DNA from: Arthrobacter_D sp015752045
Lineage (GTDB): Bacteria > Actinomycetota > Actinomycetes > Actinomycetales > Micrococcaceae
NCBI RefSeq assembly: GCF_015752045.1
Contig: NZ_JADOUS010000005.1
Coordinates: 62,001-126,000, forward strand
DNA length: 64,000 nucleotides
Reading direction: 5' to 3'
The first letter of the stretch is position 1, and the number at the start of each line of letters is the position of its first letter. This document shows, piece by piece, positions 8,843-17,622 of the stretch. The position numbers were made by a program, and so were the translations under genes. Below the pieces are notes generated by a model. That model was not told the DNA's origin and did not search any database. It saw only the letters and a program-made list of their open reading frames with translations.

Positions 8843-9439
8843 GTGTACGAAGGCGCAGTGCAGGAGCTTATCGACGAGCTCGGACGCCTGCCCGGGGTCG
8901 GCCCGAAGTCGGCCCAGCGCCTCGCGTTCCACATCCTGGAAGCGGACGGCGAGGACATGCAGCGCCTGGTCACCGCGATCACCACGGTCAAGGAGCGCGT
9001 GAAATTCTGCAGCGTCTGCGGCAATGTCGCGGAGCAGGACCAGTGCGCCATCTGCCGCGACCCGCGTCGGGACGCGTCCATGATCTGTGTCGTCGAGGAG
9101 TCGAAGGACGTGATCGCCGTCGAACGCACCCGCTCCTTCCGCGGCAGGTACCACGTGCTCGGGGGCGCCATCAATCCCATCGCGGGCGTAGGCCCGGACC
9201 AGCTCCGCATCCGTGAACTGCTCGCCCGACTGTCGGATTCGCAGATCCAGGAGATCATCATCGCCACCGATCCGAATCTGGAGGGGGAAGCGACGGCGAC
9301 CTACCTGGTGCGCATGCTCAAGACCATCGGCATCCCTGTGACACGCCTGGCATCCGGCCTCCCGGTCGGCGGCGATCTCGAGTACGCGGACGAGGTGACC
9401 CTCGGCCGGGCCTTCGAGGGCCGCCGCGTCATGTCCTGA
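8843..9439 (+). CDS. recR: Recombination protein RecR
   Basis: A 198-aa RecR of standard length, acting with RecF/RecO to load RecA at gaps. It has the N-terminal helix-hairpin-helix region (GRLPGVGPKSAQRLAFH), a four-Cys zinc finger (CSVC...CAIC, about residues 54-69) and a Toprim domain starting at ICVVEESKDV. GTG at 8843 gives the family-typical N-terminus, with an AGAGGA-type site upstream; the ATG at 8750 would add 31 non-conserved residues. It follows dnaX at 193 bp. The ybaB/ebfC gene often found between the two in actinobacteria is missing. Confidence 0.95.
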   Translation: MYEGAVQELIDELGRLPGVGPKSAQRLAFHILEADGEDMQRLVTAITTVKERVKFCSVCGNVAEQDQCAICRDPRRDASMICVVEESKDVIAVERTRSFRGRYHVLGGAINPIAGVGPDQLRIRELLARLSDSQIQEIIIATDPNLEGEATATYLVRMLKTIGIPVTRLASGLPVGGDLEYADEVTLGRAFEGRRVMS

Positions 9440-9464
9440 CGCGAGCGCCCCACCGAGGGACCAG

Positions 9465-10583
9465 CTAGGCGATGCGTGTCCCCCGCGCGAGGCGCCTGGC
9501 CGGCATCGTGAGCTTCCGGCGGGCGGCCAGCAGCAGCGCGGCCGCCAGGACCAGCTGGATCCCCAGCCCCAACGGCCAGATCGGCGTCTCCTGCGGGAGC
9601 GGGCGGAGCGCCTGGGCCGCCTCCTCGCAGGTCTGGTCGGTGTCGGGTCCGGCCTGCGCCGTGCGCACCCCCTGACTGATCGTCTCCATGACGCCGGGCG
9701 TGTAGTAGGGTCCGCCACCAGGACCGTAGCGGCTCGATGCCCCCGGCTCCGGCAGGTCCTCGACACTGTAGGGCACGGCGTCGGCCACCACCACGAACGG
9801 ATTCGCGGCCAGGATCCAGGTGATGTACTGCGTGTTGGGCACCTCAGACCGGTAGGTCTGCGTCACGCATTCCATCTCGGCGCCCGGCTGGGGAGCGCCC
9901 ATGCTGTCGAGGCCCGCCTCCGGATAGTTGTAGTAGGACGACGTGACCGTCCGTTCCTCCATCACCAGCAGCGTGCTCAACCCGAAGACGATCAGCGTCC
10001 CGATGGCCAGCAGTGCCACCAGCATGTAGGTGCTGACGATTGAGAAGAGCGGCCGGTTGGCGAGCGCCGAGACGCCCACGCCGATCGCGCAGACCACACC
10101 GAGTTCCACCGCCAGCATCAGGAGCGAGACCACCGCCTCCTGGCCGTTGACGCCGCCGAGGGCCAGCGCCCAGAGGATGAAGGGGCTGCTGAGGACGAGG
10201 AACGCGAGGGACCCTGCCCACGAGGCGAGCCACTTCCCCGCGAGCAGCTGCCCCGGCGTCAGCAGGGTGACCTGGAGGATCGCGAGGGTCCCGCCCGCGC
10301 GGTCGCCGTTGACGGCGTTCGCCGAGAGCCCGGGCGAGACGAGGAGCCCGAAGAAGAGGACGAAGCCGACGATCAGGTCGAAGAGGATCCCGCCCTCGTT
10401 GTCGGTGGTTCCGAGCACGCCGAGGCCGAGGACGAAGATGAAGCCGATCACCACGAACCAGGTGCCGAGCATCCAGTACCAGCCCCGGCCCCGGAGGCGT
10501 TGCTTCATCTCGAGGGTGAACACGGTGCCGACCGCGGTCCGGAACGGCAACCTCGGGGTCGAGGGTTCGGTCGCTGTACTCAT
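9465..10583 (-). CDS. ABC transporter permease (ABC-2 type)
   Basis: A 372-aa integral membrane protein with six or more hydrophobic segments. The first follows a basic cytoplasmic start (MKQRLRGRGWYWMLGTWFVV). A long hydrophilic, probably extracellular, loop with two Cys lies before the last helix. The segment RAGGTLAILQVTLLTPGQLLAGKW is typical of ABC-2 export permeases. Its ATG overlaps the TGA of the upstream ATPase gene by 4 nt, so the two form one exporter. The substrate is unknown. Confidence 0.88.
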   Translation of the reverse strand: MSTATEPSTPRLPFRTAVGTVFTLEMKQRLRGRGWYWMLGTWFVVIGFIFVLGLGVLGTTDNEGGILFDLIVGFVLFFGLLVSPGLSANAVNGDRAGGTLAILQVTLLTPGQLLAGKWLASWAGSLAFLVLSSPFILWALALGGVNGQEAVVSLLMLAVELGVVCAIGVGVSALANRPLFSIVSTYMLVALLAIGTLIVFGLSTLLVMEERTVTSSYYNYPEAGLDSMGAPQPGAEMECVTQTYRSEVPNTQYITWILAANPFVVVADAVPYSVEDLPEPGASSRYGPGGGPYYTPGVMETISQGVRTAQAGPDTDQTCEEAAQALRPLPQETPIWPLGLGIQLVLAAALLLAARRKLTMPARRLARGTRIA

Positions 10584-11512
10584 CGTCTGTCCGTATCGAG
10601 GCTCATGTAGGTCTCTTCGAGCGCACCGCCCGCGGGTGCGAATGCGGTGACGACGACGTCGGCCATCACCAGGGTGCGCAGCAGCCAGGAGGCCTCCGCG
10701 GTGCTGCCGAGCTGGACGAGGAACTCCTCGCGCCGCGAGTCGCGGCGCGCCTCGAAGCGCACGCCGTGGCTCTGCAGGGCCGCGGCGAGGGCGGCCATCG
10801 GCGCGGCCTGGATGTAGTAGCGGCGGATCTGGCCGCCGGCCTCGTCCAGTGTCTGGCTCTTCACCGACTGTCCCCGGTTGACGAAGACGGCGCGGTCGGC
10901 GATCTCGTCCAGCTCCGACAGGACGTGGCTCGAGACCACGACGGTCTTGCCCTCGGCGGCGAGGGTGCGCAGCAGCGATCTCAGGTCCACCCGCGAGCCG
11001 GGGTCGAGGCCCGACGCCGGTTCGTCCAGGAGCAGGACCTGGGGGTCGTGGATCAGGGCGCGCGCGAGGCTGAGCCGCTGCTGCTGCCCGCGGGAGAGCA
11101 CCCGGGCGGGCTGGTGGCCGAAGTCGGTGAGCTTCACAGCCGCCAGCAATTCGTCGGCCCGCCGGGTCCGGTCCGTGGAGCTCATCCCGTAGAGCGCGCC
11201 GAGCGTGGTCAGCACCTCGAGGGCGGTCAGCGATTCCCACACGCCCAGGGTGTCCGGCATCCAGCCCACCCTGCTCCGCACCTCCGTGGGCTGCGCGACG
11301 GGGTCGAAGCCCGCCACGCGGATGGTGCCGAGATCGGGAGCCAGCAGGCTCGCCATCATCAGCAGCAGGGTCGTCTTGCCGGAGCCGTTCGGACCGATCA
11401 GAGCGGTCACTTCACCGGGCGGAGCCTCGAAATCGATATCGCGGACTGCCTGCACCGAGCCGAAGCTCCGCGCGACCCCCTCGACAACGATTCCCCCAAA
11501 TTCGTTGGTCAT
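10580..11512 (-). CDS. ABC transporter ATP-binding protein (exporter type)
   Basis: A 310-aa ATPase. Walker A is IGPNGSGKTT, the Q-loop region is RVGWMPDTLGV, the signature is LSRGQQQRLSLAR (Arg replaces the usual second Gly), and Walker B is VLLLDEPASGLDP. The D-loop and switch histidine (VVVSSHVLSEL) follow. The ~90-residue C-terminal extension resembles CcmA/NatA-like drug or lipid exporters. It drives the permease encoded immediately downstream and is divergent from lysC. Confidence 0.92.
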   Translation of the reverse strand: MTNEFGGIVVEGVARSFGSVQAVRDIDFEAPPGEVTALIGPNGSGKTTLLLMMASLLAPDLGTIRVAGFDPVAQPTEVRSRVGWMPDTLGVWESLTALEVLTTLGALYGMSSTDRTRRADELLAAVKLTDFGHQPARVLSRGQQQRLSLARALIHDPQVLLLDEPASGLDPGSRVDLRSLLRTLAAEGKTVVVSSHVLSELDEIADRAVFVNRGQSVKSQTLDEAGGQIRRYYIQAAPMAALAAALQSHGVRFEARRDSRREEFLVQLGSTAEASWLLRTLVMADVVVTAFAPAGGALEETYMSLDTDRR

Positions 11513-11745
11513 GCTCTGAGGCTAGGCGACGGAGGAGCATTTGGACGGGAAGCCGGAACGGCAATCGTCGGGTCGTCGCCGGTTCTTATTCCGACCCCTA
11601 CTTTGAGTGGACGATTCCCCCGCCGCTACACTGGCACGGGCGCAGGATCACGGTCCCCCAGCGCCTTCAGGCGCCGATGCTGCCGCCCGTCACAGCAAGC
11701 ACGGCCGGCTGGCGCCGCCGTCGTCCTTCTTCAGTGAGCGAGTGC

Positions 11746-13035
11746 ATGAGCCTCATAGTCCAGAAATTCGGCGGTTCGTCGGTGGCCGACGCCGAAGGAA
11801 TCAAGCGCGTCGCACGCCGGGTCGTCGACACCCAGTCCGCGGGCCATCAGGTGGTCGTCGTCGTCTCCGCGATGGGTGACAGCACAGACGAGCTGCTGGA
11901 TCTCGCCGCGCAGGTGAGCCCGACGTCGTCGGACGCCCGCGAGATGGACATGCTCCTCAGCGCGGGCGAGCGCATCTCCATGGCCCTGCTGGCGATGGCG
12001 ATCCATGCCATCGGCGCGTCCGCGCAGTCCTTCACCGGCAGCCAGGCCGGCATGATCACGGACGCCATCCACGGCAAGGCCCGGATCATCGACGTCTCCC
12101 CGCACCGCATCAGGACGGCCATCGAGAAGGGCGACGTCGCGATCGTGGCCGGCTTCCAGGGCATGAGCCGCGACAGCAACGACATCACGACCCTCGGCCG
12201 CGGTGGATCGGACACCACCGCCGTGGCCCTCGCCGCCGCGCTGGACGCGGACGTCTGCGAGATCTACACCGACGTGGACGGCGTCTACACCGCAGACCCC
12301 CGGGTGGTCCCGTCGGCGCAGAAGATCGACACGATCTCCAGCGAGGAGATGCTCGAGATGGCGGCGTCAGGAGCGAAGATCCTGCACCTGCGCTGCGTCG
12401 AGTACGCGCGCCGCTTCGGTGTCCCCCTGCACGTGCGCTCCTCCTTCAGCCACAACGAGGGCACCTGGGTGCTGCCCAGCCCCGATGACCAGATCAAGAT
12501 TCAAGAGGGAGAACCCTTGGAACAGCCCATCATCTCCGGCGTCGCGCACGACCGCTCCGAAGCGAAGGTCACGGTCGTCGGCGTGCCCGACATCCCGGGC
12601 AAGGCGGCCGAGATCTTCGGGATCGTCGCCGGCGCCAACACGAACATCGACATGATCGTGCAGAACGTCTCGACGCACGGATCGGGCCGGACGGACATCT
12701 CCTTCACGCTGCCGATCGTCGACGGCGCCGAGGCGCTCGCGGCGCTCGATGCCGCGCAGGAGCGCGTCGGTTTCGAGTCGGTCGACTACAACGAGAAGAT
12801 CGGCAAGCTCTCGCTGATCGGCGCCGGGATGCGGTCCAACCCCGGCGTCTCCTACCGCTTCTTCCGCGCCCTGTCCGACGCCGGCGTGAACATCGACATG
12901 ATCTCGACGTCGGAGATCCGCATCTCCGTCGTCACCGGCGCCGAACTGCTCGACACCGCGGTGCGCGCCGTGCACGCCGCATTCGAGCTCGACGGCGAGG
13001 CCACCGCGACGGTGTACGCGGGGACGGGCCGCTAG
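11746..13035 (+). CDS. lysC: Aspartate kinase
   Basis: A 429-aa aspartokinase catalysing the first step from aspartate to lysine, threonine and methionine. The N-terminal kinase domain starts with VQKFGGSSV and contains FTGSQAGMI and the TLGRGGSDTTAVALAAALDA segment. Two ACT domains follow from about residue 270 (SEAKVTVVGVPDIPGKA, later LIGAGMRSNPGV), the expected site of feedback inhibition by lysine plus threonine. ATG at 11746 gives the usual MSLIVQKFGG start; GTG at 11734 is an alternative. asd, commonly next in actinobacteria, is not downstream. Confidence 0.96.
   Translation: MSLIVQKFGGSSVADAEGIKRVARRVVDTQSAGHQVVVVVSAMGDSTDELLDLAAQVSPTSSDAREMDMLLSAGERISMALLAMAIHAIGASAQSFTGSQAGMITDAIHGKARIIDVSPHRIRTAIEKGDVAIVAGFQGMSRDSNDITTLGRGGSDTTAVALAAALDADVCEIYTDVDGVYTADPRVVPSAQKIDTISSEEMLEMAASGAKILHLRCVEYARRFGVPLHVRSSFSHNEGTWVLPSPDDQIKIQEGEPLEQPIISGVAHDRSEAKVTVVGVPDIPGKAAEIFGIVAGANTNIDMIVQNVSTHGSGRTDISFTLPIVDGAEALAALDAAQERVGFESVDYNEKIGKLSLIGAGMRSNPGVSYRFFRALSDAGVNIDMISTSEIRISVVTGAELLDTAVRAVHAAFELDGEATATVYAGTGR
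12503..12519 (+). promoter_or_regulatory. Internal ribosome-binding site and TTG start for the aspartokinase beta subunit
   Basis: Inside lysC, AAGAGGGAG at 12503-12511 lies 5 nt before an in-frame TTG at 12517 (codon 258). Translation from it would give a ~172-aa protein containing only the two ACT domains. Corynebacterium glutamicum and Bacillus make such a beta subunit from the same gene and assemble alpha2beta2 enzymes. The Shine-Dalgarno is stronger than that of the full-length start. Use in vivo is inferred. Confidence 0.75.
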
Positions 13036-13038
13036 CCA

Positions 13039-13076
<38 letters not shown>

Positions 13077-13116
13077 AGCCCACTATCCGGTTCCGTTGGG
13101 CGGGAGTGTTCGACCA

Positions 13117-13146
13117 TGCCCACTGTTCGACACCGGACAGTGGGCA
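13117..13146 (+). terminator. Hairpin downstream of lysC
   Basis: A perfect 10-bp inverted repeat (TGCCCACTGT at 13117-13126, ACAGTGGGCA at 13137-13146) with a 10-nt loop, 81 nt after the lysC stop. It may act in termination or could be a protein-binding palindrome. There is no T run. Confidence 0.45.
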
Positions 13147-13200
13147 CGAAGCATCGCCGGCAGCGCCCTGACACGGGGCACCCGGGTATCCGGAGCACGG

Positions 13201-13235
13201 AGAAGGCCGGCGGATCAGTGATCCGCCGGCCTTCT
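13201..13235. terminator. Bidirectional terminator between lysC and the S8 protease gene
   Basis: A perfect 17-bp inverted repeat (13201-13217 and 13219-13235) with short A-rich and T-rich flanks (AGAAGG/CCTTCT). It sits 19 nt beyond the stop of the convergent protease gene and downstream of lysC, so it fits transcription arriving from either side. Confidence 0.8.
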
Positions 13236-13254
13236 TCGTGTCATCCAGCAGGTG

Positions 13255-16200
13255 TTACTTGTTCCCGGTGGGGGTGATGGATTCCCTCGGGCCGGTCAGG
13301 AGCTTGTCCGCCGGGTCCACGGAGGACAGCTCGGTGGCGGCGGGGGGCTGGACCGTGGCCGTGCCCGTGCCGTCGACGACGACCGTCACGTACGTCACGG
13401 CCGAGGACCCCTCGTAGCTCACCCGGCCCACGTAGGAGCCGGCAGCGAGGCCGGTCCATGTGAGCTTCACGGCGCCGGTGGCACCGTTCGCGAGGACGAG
13501 CGGGTTCGGTGTCAGCGTCGCGTTCTTCTCCGTGCCGCTGAGCACCGCCGCGTCGATGGTGCCGGCCGTCGGCCGGTTGTCGGTGCTGGCGTACAGGTTG
13601 GCGATGATCCGGTAGGTGCCGGGCGCCGGCTTCTCGAGCGTGATCGTCTCGCTGGCGTCCGCCGTCGCCACCTGGGTGACGGTGCCGGCCGGCGTGATGA
13701 GGAACATGTCGAAGTCGGCGGTCGGGTCACCGGAGAGGACGGAGAACTTCGCGATCGGGGCGCCCGCAGGGACGGTGACGTCCTTGACGGCGTTCGAGGC
13801 GTTGTTCGCGTTGGCCAGGCCACCGGGCACCAGGTTGATCGCCGTCGAGTCCGCCTTGGCGAGGCCCTGGAGCGTCATCTTGATCGGGGCGTTGGTGCCC
13901 GAGGTGACGTTGAACGTGCCGCTTCCGTCAGGGCCGGCGGAGGTGAAGGCCGCCTCGGCGGGGGCGTTCACGGCCTGCGGGCGGACGGCCACCGGGGAGG
14001 TGACCTTCTTGCCCTGGCCGGACCAGGTCAGGGACCCGGCCGCGAACTTGCCGAACGGCGCGCTCTGGTTCTCGAAGGAGACCTTGAAGGTGCGCTTCTC
14101 GCCGGGTGCGCTGAAGTTCAGGATCTCCGGCGTGACGGTGACCTTCACTCCGGGGACGTTCGCGGTCGCACGGTACAGGCCGGGGGTGACGGCGGTGACC
14201 GTGCGGGTGACCTCGATGCGTCCGGTCAGGTTGCCGAGGGCGAACGAGGGCACGTTGGTGTCCTTGGCGGCGACGGGCTTGATGCCGTCCATGCCGAGCT
14301 CGACGCCGGTGCCCTCGATGAAGCTGAGGTAGTCCTCCACCGTCTGGTCGTAGACCAGGCCGGGGCTGAGGACGGTCGCCGGGTTGATGTGGCCGGCACC
14401 GACCGCGAGGACGTCGGTCTCGACGCCGCCGGTGGCGGTCTTCAGCGGGTAGGCGGTGGTCATCATCGCCGACTTCACGGTGGCCGGGGACCAAGCAGGG
14501 TTCTTGCCGAGCACCAGCGCGGCGAAGCCCGCGACGTGGGGCGAGGCCATGGACGTTCCGGAGAGGAACCCGAACTGGGCGCCCTTGGAGCCGACCGTGG
14601 AGACGCCCGCGAGGACGGCCACGCCGGGAGCCGTGATATCCGGCTTCAGCAGGTCGGAATCGGTGGCCAGCAGCGGGCCGCGCGAGGAGAATCCTGCGAC
14701 CTGCGGTGCGGGCGGCAGGGGCTTGCCCGTGGTGTCCGTGGGCTGCAGGGCGACGGTGATCGCGGGGTTCGCCGCGACCTTCGCCTTGAGCTCGAGGGCC
14801 TCGGGGGCGTTGACGTGCACCGTCGGCACCACGTGCTGGTCGGTGTCCGTCGAGGAATCGACGAGGTTGACGAGGATCATGCCCACGCCACCGGTGCGGA
14901 GCACCTCGGCGCTCTTGGCGGTCCGGTCGACGACGCCGCGGTCACAGACCACGATCTTGCCGGCGACCTTCGCGGGGTCCAGGGTGTTGGGACCGCACAG
15001 GTTCGGGCTCGCCGCGCCTGCAGCCGCCACGTTCGCCGCGAGGACGACCGGGCTGGCGGGGACGCCGGTGCGCATGATGGACGCGCCGCGGTACTTGGTG
15101 CCGTCCGAGAACTCGGCGGTGCCCTGCAGCTCGTAGTTGAAGGTGCTCGCGGCGACCGTGGTCATCCACGGGGCGCCGTGGTTCACGGTGCTGGCCGTGG
15201 GACCGGAGTTGCCGGCCGAGGCGGCGACGAAGATGCCCGCGGAGGTGGCCGAGAGGAAGGCGAGGGACACGGGGTCCGTCGTCGTCGTCGTGCTTCCCGA
15301 GATCGAGTAGTTCAGCACATCCACGCCGTCGAGGATGGCCTGGTTGATGGCATCGACCGAGGCGGAGGAGTAGCAGCCGCCCGTGTTGGGGTCCGTGTCC
15401 TCCCAGCAGGTCTTGTAGACCGAGATCTTCGCCTCGGGGGCGACGCCGGAGGAGACCCCGAAGTTGCGCCCGTCGACGGTCTGGGTGACCCCGGCGTTGC
15501 CGGCGGCGGTGCTCGCGGTGTGCGTGCCGTGGTTGTCGATGTCGACCGGGGAGAGGACTTCCTCCGGCGCGCGGTTCGCGGCGGGCACGCTGGCGATGAA
15601 GGCGTCGGCGAAGTACTGCGCGGAGACGACCTTCGAGTTGCAGAGGCTGCCGTCGAAGCCCTGGCCGACCTCGCAGTCACCGATGAACGTGCTGCCGTCG
15701 GCCTTCAGCATGGCGATCTCGCCCGCGGCGTTGAGGTAGGGCTCGCCCACCTTGGGCTTGGAGTTGCCGGGGAGCGCCTTCACGGGCTTACCCGCGAAGA
15801 AGGGGTTGTCGGGGGCGTATCCGGTGTCGATGACGCCGACGACGGTTCCCTTGCCCGCGTTCTTCTCGCCGCCGAACTGGGTCTTCCAGGCTCCCTTGTT
15901 GCCGTTCAGGCCGAGGAAATCGATGGTGGAGTAGTCCGGGGCGTTCTCCACATCCGGAGCCACCATGAGGACGTTGTCGCTCTTGGCGAGCTCGATGGCC
16001 TGGTCGGCGCTGAGATCCGCGGCGAAGCCGTTGATCGCCGCGGTGAAGGTGCGGTCGATCTCGACATTCTTCGCGGCAGCGACCTCCTGCTGCTTGGTCT
16101 CGAGGAACTTCGAGTACTGCTGGACGTTCGTCGCCCGGGCGTCGAGCTTGCTGCCCGGCTGGGGCTTCGTCGGGGCGAGGCCCTGCACTCCGCCCGTGTA

Positions 16201-16434
16201 GGTGGCGACCGGCTTGTCGGCGAGTACGACGATGTACTTGCCGGCCGGGTACTGCGCCGGGTCGAGGTTCTTGGCGGGCGCCTTCTGCGGCGTCACCGAA
16301 ATCGCCGGGGCCGGCGCTGCGAAGGCAGCCGGCGCCACAGCCGTGGATGAGACCAGTAGCGGCAGACCCAGAACGATTGCCGCGGCGGCGCGCATGCTGG
16401 TGCGCCCCTGCCCGGCTTTTCTCCGTTGTGTCAT
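13255..16434 (-). CDS. Secreted subtilisin-like serine protease (peptidase S8)
   Basis: A 1059-aa preproprotease. A Sec signal peptide spans residues 1-40 (hydrophobic core after MRAAAAIVLG, cleavage near AFA-AP). An inhibitor-I9-type propeptide follows at about 66-160 (GKYIVVLADKP). The S8 domain carries Asp203 (VIDTGYAP), His302 (DNHGTHTAS), oxyanion Asn409 (AASAGNSG) and Ser628 (SGTSMASPHVAG). It is interrupted by a PA-type insert at about 455-570. Beyond it are Fn3-like and pre-peptidase-like beta modules (DFDMFLITPAG). The upstream reading frame stays open, but 16434 gives the signal peptide. It probably degrades extracellular protein. A candidate inhibitor is encoded at 17623. Confidence 0.95.
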   Translation of the reverse strand: MTQRRKAGQGRTSMRAAAAIVLGLPLLVSSTAVAPAAFAAPAPAISVTPQKAPAKNLDPAQYPAGKYIVVLADKPVATYTGGVQGLAPTKPQPGSKLDARATNVQQYSKFLETKQQEVAAAKNVEIDRTFTAAINGFAADLSADQAIELAKSDNVLMVAPDVENAPDYSTIDFLGLNGNKGAWKTQFGGEKNAGKGTVVGVIDTGYAPDNPFFAGKPVKALPGNSKPKVGEPYLNAAGEIAMLKADGSTFIGDCEVGQGFDGSLCNSKVVSAQYFADAFIASVPAANRAPEEVLSPVDIDNHGTHTASTAAGNAGVTQTVDGRNFGVSSGVAPEAKISVYKTCWEDTDPNTGGCYSSASVDAINQAILDGVDVLNYSISGSTTTTTDPVSLAFLSATSAGIFVAASAGNSGPTASTVNHGAPWMTTVAASTFNYELQGTAEFSDGTKYRGASIMRTGVPASPVVLAANVAAAGAASPNLCGPNTLDPAKVAGKIVVCDRGVVDRTAKSAEVLRTGGVGMILVNLVDSSTDTDQHVVPTVHVNAPEALELKAKVAANPAITVALQPTDTTGKPLPPAPQVAGFSSRGPLLATDSDLLKPDITAPGVAVLAGVSTVGSKGAQFGFLSGTSMASPHVAGFAALVLGKNPAWSPATVKSAMMTTAYPLKTATGGVETDVLAVGAGHINPATVLSPGLVYDQTVEDYLSFIEGTGVELGMDGIKPVAAKDTNVPSFALGNLTGRIEVTRTVTAVTPGLYRATANVPGVKVTVTPEILNFSAPGEKRTFKVSFENQSAPFGKFAAGSLTWSGQGKKVTSPVAVRPQAVNAPAEAAFTSAGPDGSGTFNVTSGTNAPIKMTLQGLAKADSTAINLVPGGLANANNASNAVKDVTVPAGAPIAKFSVLSGDPTADFDMFLITPAGTVTQVATADASETITLEKPAPGTYRIIANLYASTDNRPTAGTIDAAVLSGTEKNATLTPNPLVLANGATGAVKLTWTGLAAGSYVGRVSYEGSSAVTYVTVVVDGTGTATVQPPAATELSSVDPADKLLTGPRESITPTGNK

Positions 16435-16653
16435 AGGAAGGTAGTGCCTCTCGTGAAAGTGCGGGCCGGCCTGAGCCGTTCCCCCGATGCCGTGGTCTCC
16501 CGTATGGGACCCCACCCCTGTGATAACGCTCACAGACGCCACAGCGAGCACAAACTTACCCGAGGCAACACACCCTGAACAGGGACATTCGGCCGTGTTT
16601 CCCAGAATTTTCACAGGATATTTACGAGGAGCCGAAGGGGTGATAATGGAACA

Positions 16654-17538
16654 ATGCGTGCCGGCCTCCTGATCCGCCTCCCCCAGGTGGAGTGGCAGGA
16701 CCGCGAACGCCGGCACCGGGACCGGGTGGCCCGCTTCGCGGAGCCCTACCTGGAGCGGCGATCGCACGGTGTCAGGCACCCGGTGGAGGACTTCCTCTTC
16801 ACCTACTACAACCAGAAGCCGGGCCGGCTCATGCGCTGGCACCCCGGAGCCGGTGTGGTGCTGACCGGAGCGGCCGCGTCCGATCGGGTCGACTGGAAGC
16901 ACTACATCGCCGCGGACGGCGGGGTGCGGGTGGACGCGCAGCGCTTCGCGATCGAGAGGCGGGACGCCGTCGACTTCGCCCGGGTGATCCTCGCCCGCAC
17001 CGCGGCCCGGCCTGCGCAGTTCGGCTGCTTCGGACTCCACGAGTGGGCGATGGCCTACCGGTCCGCCGTCAACGGCGTGCGCCACGAATACCTGCAGCTG
17101 CGCCTCGGCGCGGACGGCACCGACGACGTCGTCGACTCCGCGCGGATCCGGTGCACGCACTTCGACGCCTTCCGCTTCTACGCCCCTGAGGCGGTGCCCC
17201 TCAACGAGCACACGCCCACGCGGGAGACACAGCGGGACCTCGAGCAGCCGGGCTGCCTCCACGCCAACATGGACCTGTACAAGTGGGCATACAAGCTCTC
17301 CCCGCTGCTGCCGAGCGAGATCGTCATGGATTGCTTCGAGCTGTCCTGGCGCATCCGGACGATGGACATGCGGGCCTCGCCGTACGACCTCGCGGACTGG
17401 GGCTACACGCCCATCGCGATCGAGACGGCCGAGGGCAAGGCGGAGTACGTCCGGCTGCAACGCGGCTTCGCCGAGGAGTCCCAAGCGCTCCGGACGCGGC
17501 TCCTCGGGCTTCTCGACGCCGCACCGGACACCCCCTAG
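16654..17538 (+). CDS. Conserved actinobacterial protein of unproven function
   Basis: A 294-aa soluble protein. I recall similar proteins being labelled 3-methyladenine DNA glycosylase in actinobacterial annotations, but I see no helix-hairpin-helix or AAG-type catalytic motif that would support it. Notable conserved-looking stretches are HPVEDFLFTYYNQKPGRLMRWHPG, FGLHEWAMAYR, CTHFDAFRFYAPEA and ADWGYTPIAIETAEGKAEY. His, Tyr and Trp are unusually frequent. There is no signal peptide or membrane segment. It is divergent from the protease gene across a 219-bp gap. The function should be treated as unknown. Confidence 0.8.
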   Translation: MRAGLLIRLPQVEWQDRERRHRDRVARFAEPYLERRSHGVRHPVEDFLFTYYNQKPGRLMRWHPGAGVVLTGAAASDRVDWKHYIAADGGVRVDAQRFAIERRDAVDFARVILARTAARPAQFGCFGLHEWAMAYRSAVNGVRHEYLQLRLGADGTDDVVDSARIRCTHFDAFRFYAPEAVPLNEHTPTRETQRDLEQPGCLHANMDLYKWAYKLSPLLPSEIVMDCFELSWRIRTMDMRASPYDLADWGYTPIAIETAEGKAEYVRLQRGFAEESQALRTRLLGLLDAAPDTP

Positions 17539-17622
17539 GCGCGCCGGACGGGACACTCCGCCGTCGTCCTTCGTTGTCCTACCGCCAGCCGTTACGCTGG
17601 GGAGCCAGCCGAAGGGGACGCT

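Noticed and set aside
13252..16350. Very long plus-strand open frame opposite the S8 protease
   Set aside because: It is the antisense shadow of a protease with clear catalytic motifs; the plus-strand translation is Arg/Gly/Val/Asp low-complexity with no ribosome site or domain.
16435..17556. Upstream extension of the protease frame
   Set aside because: It runs antisense to the 294-aa gene, and the signal peptide begins only after 16434.
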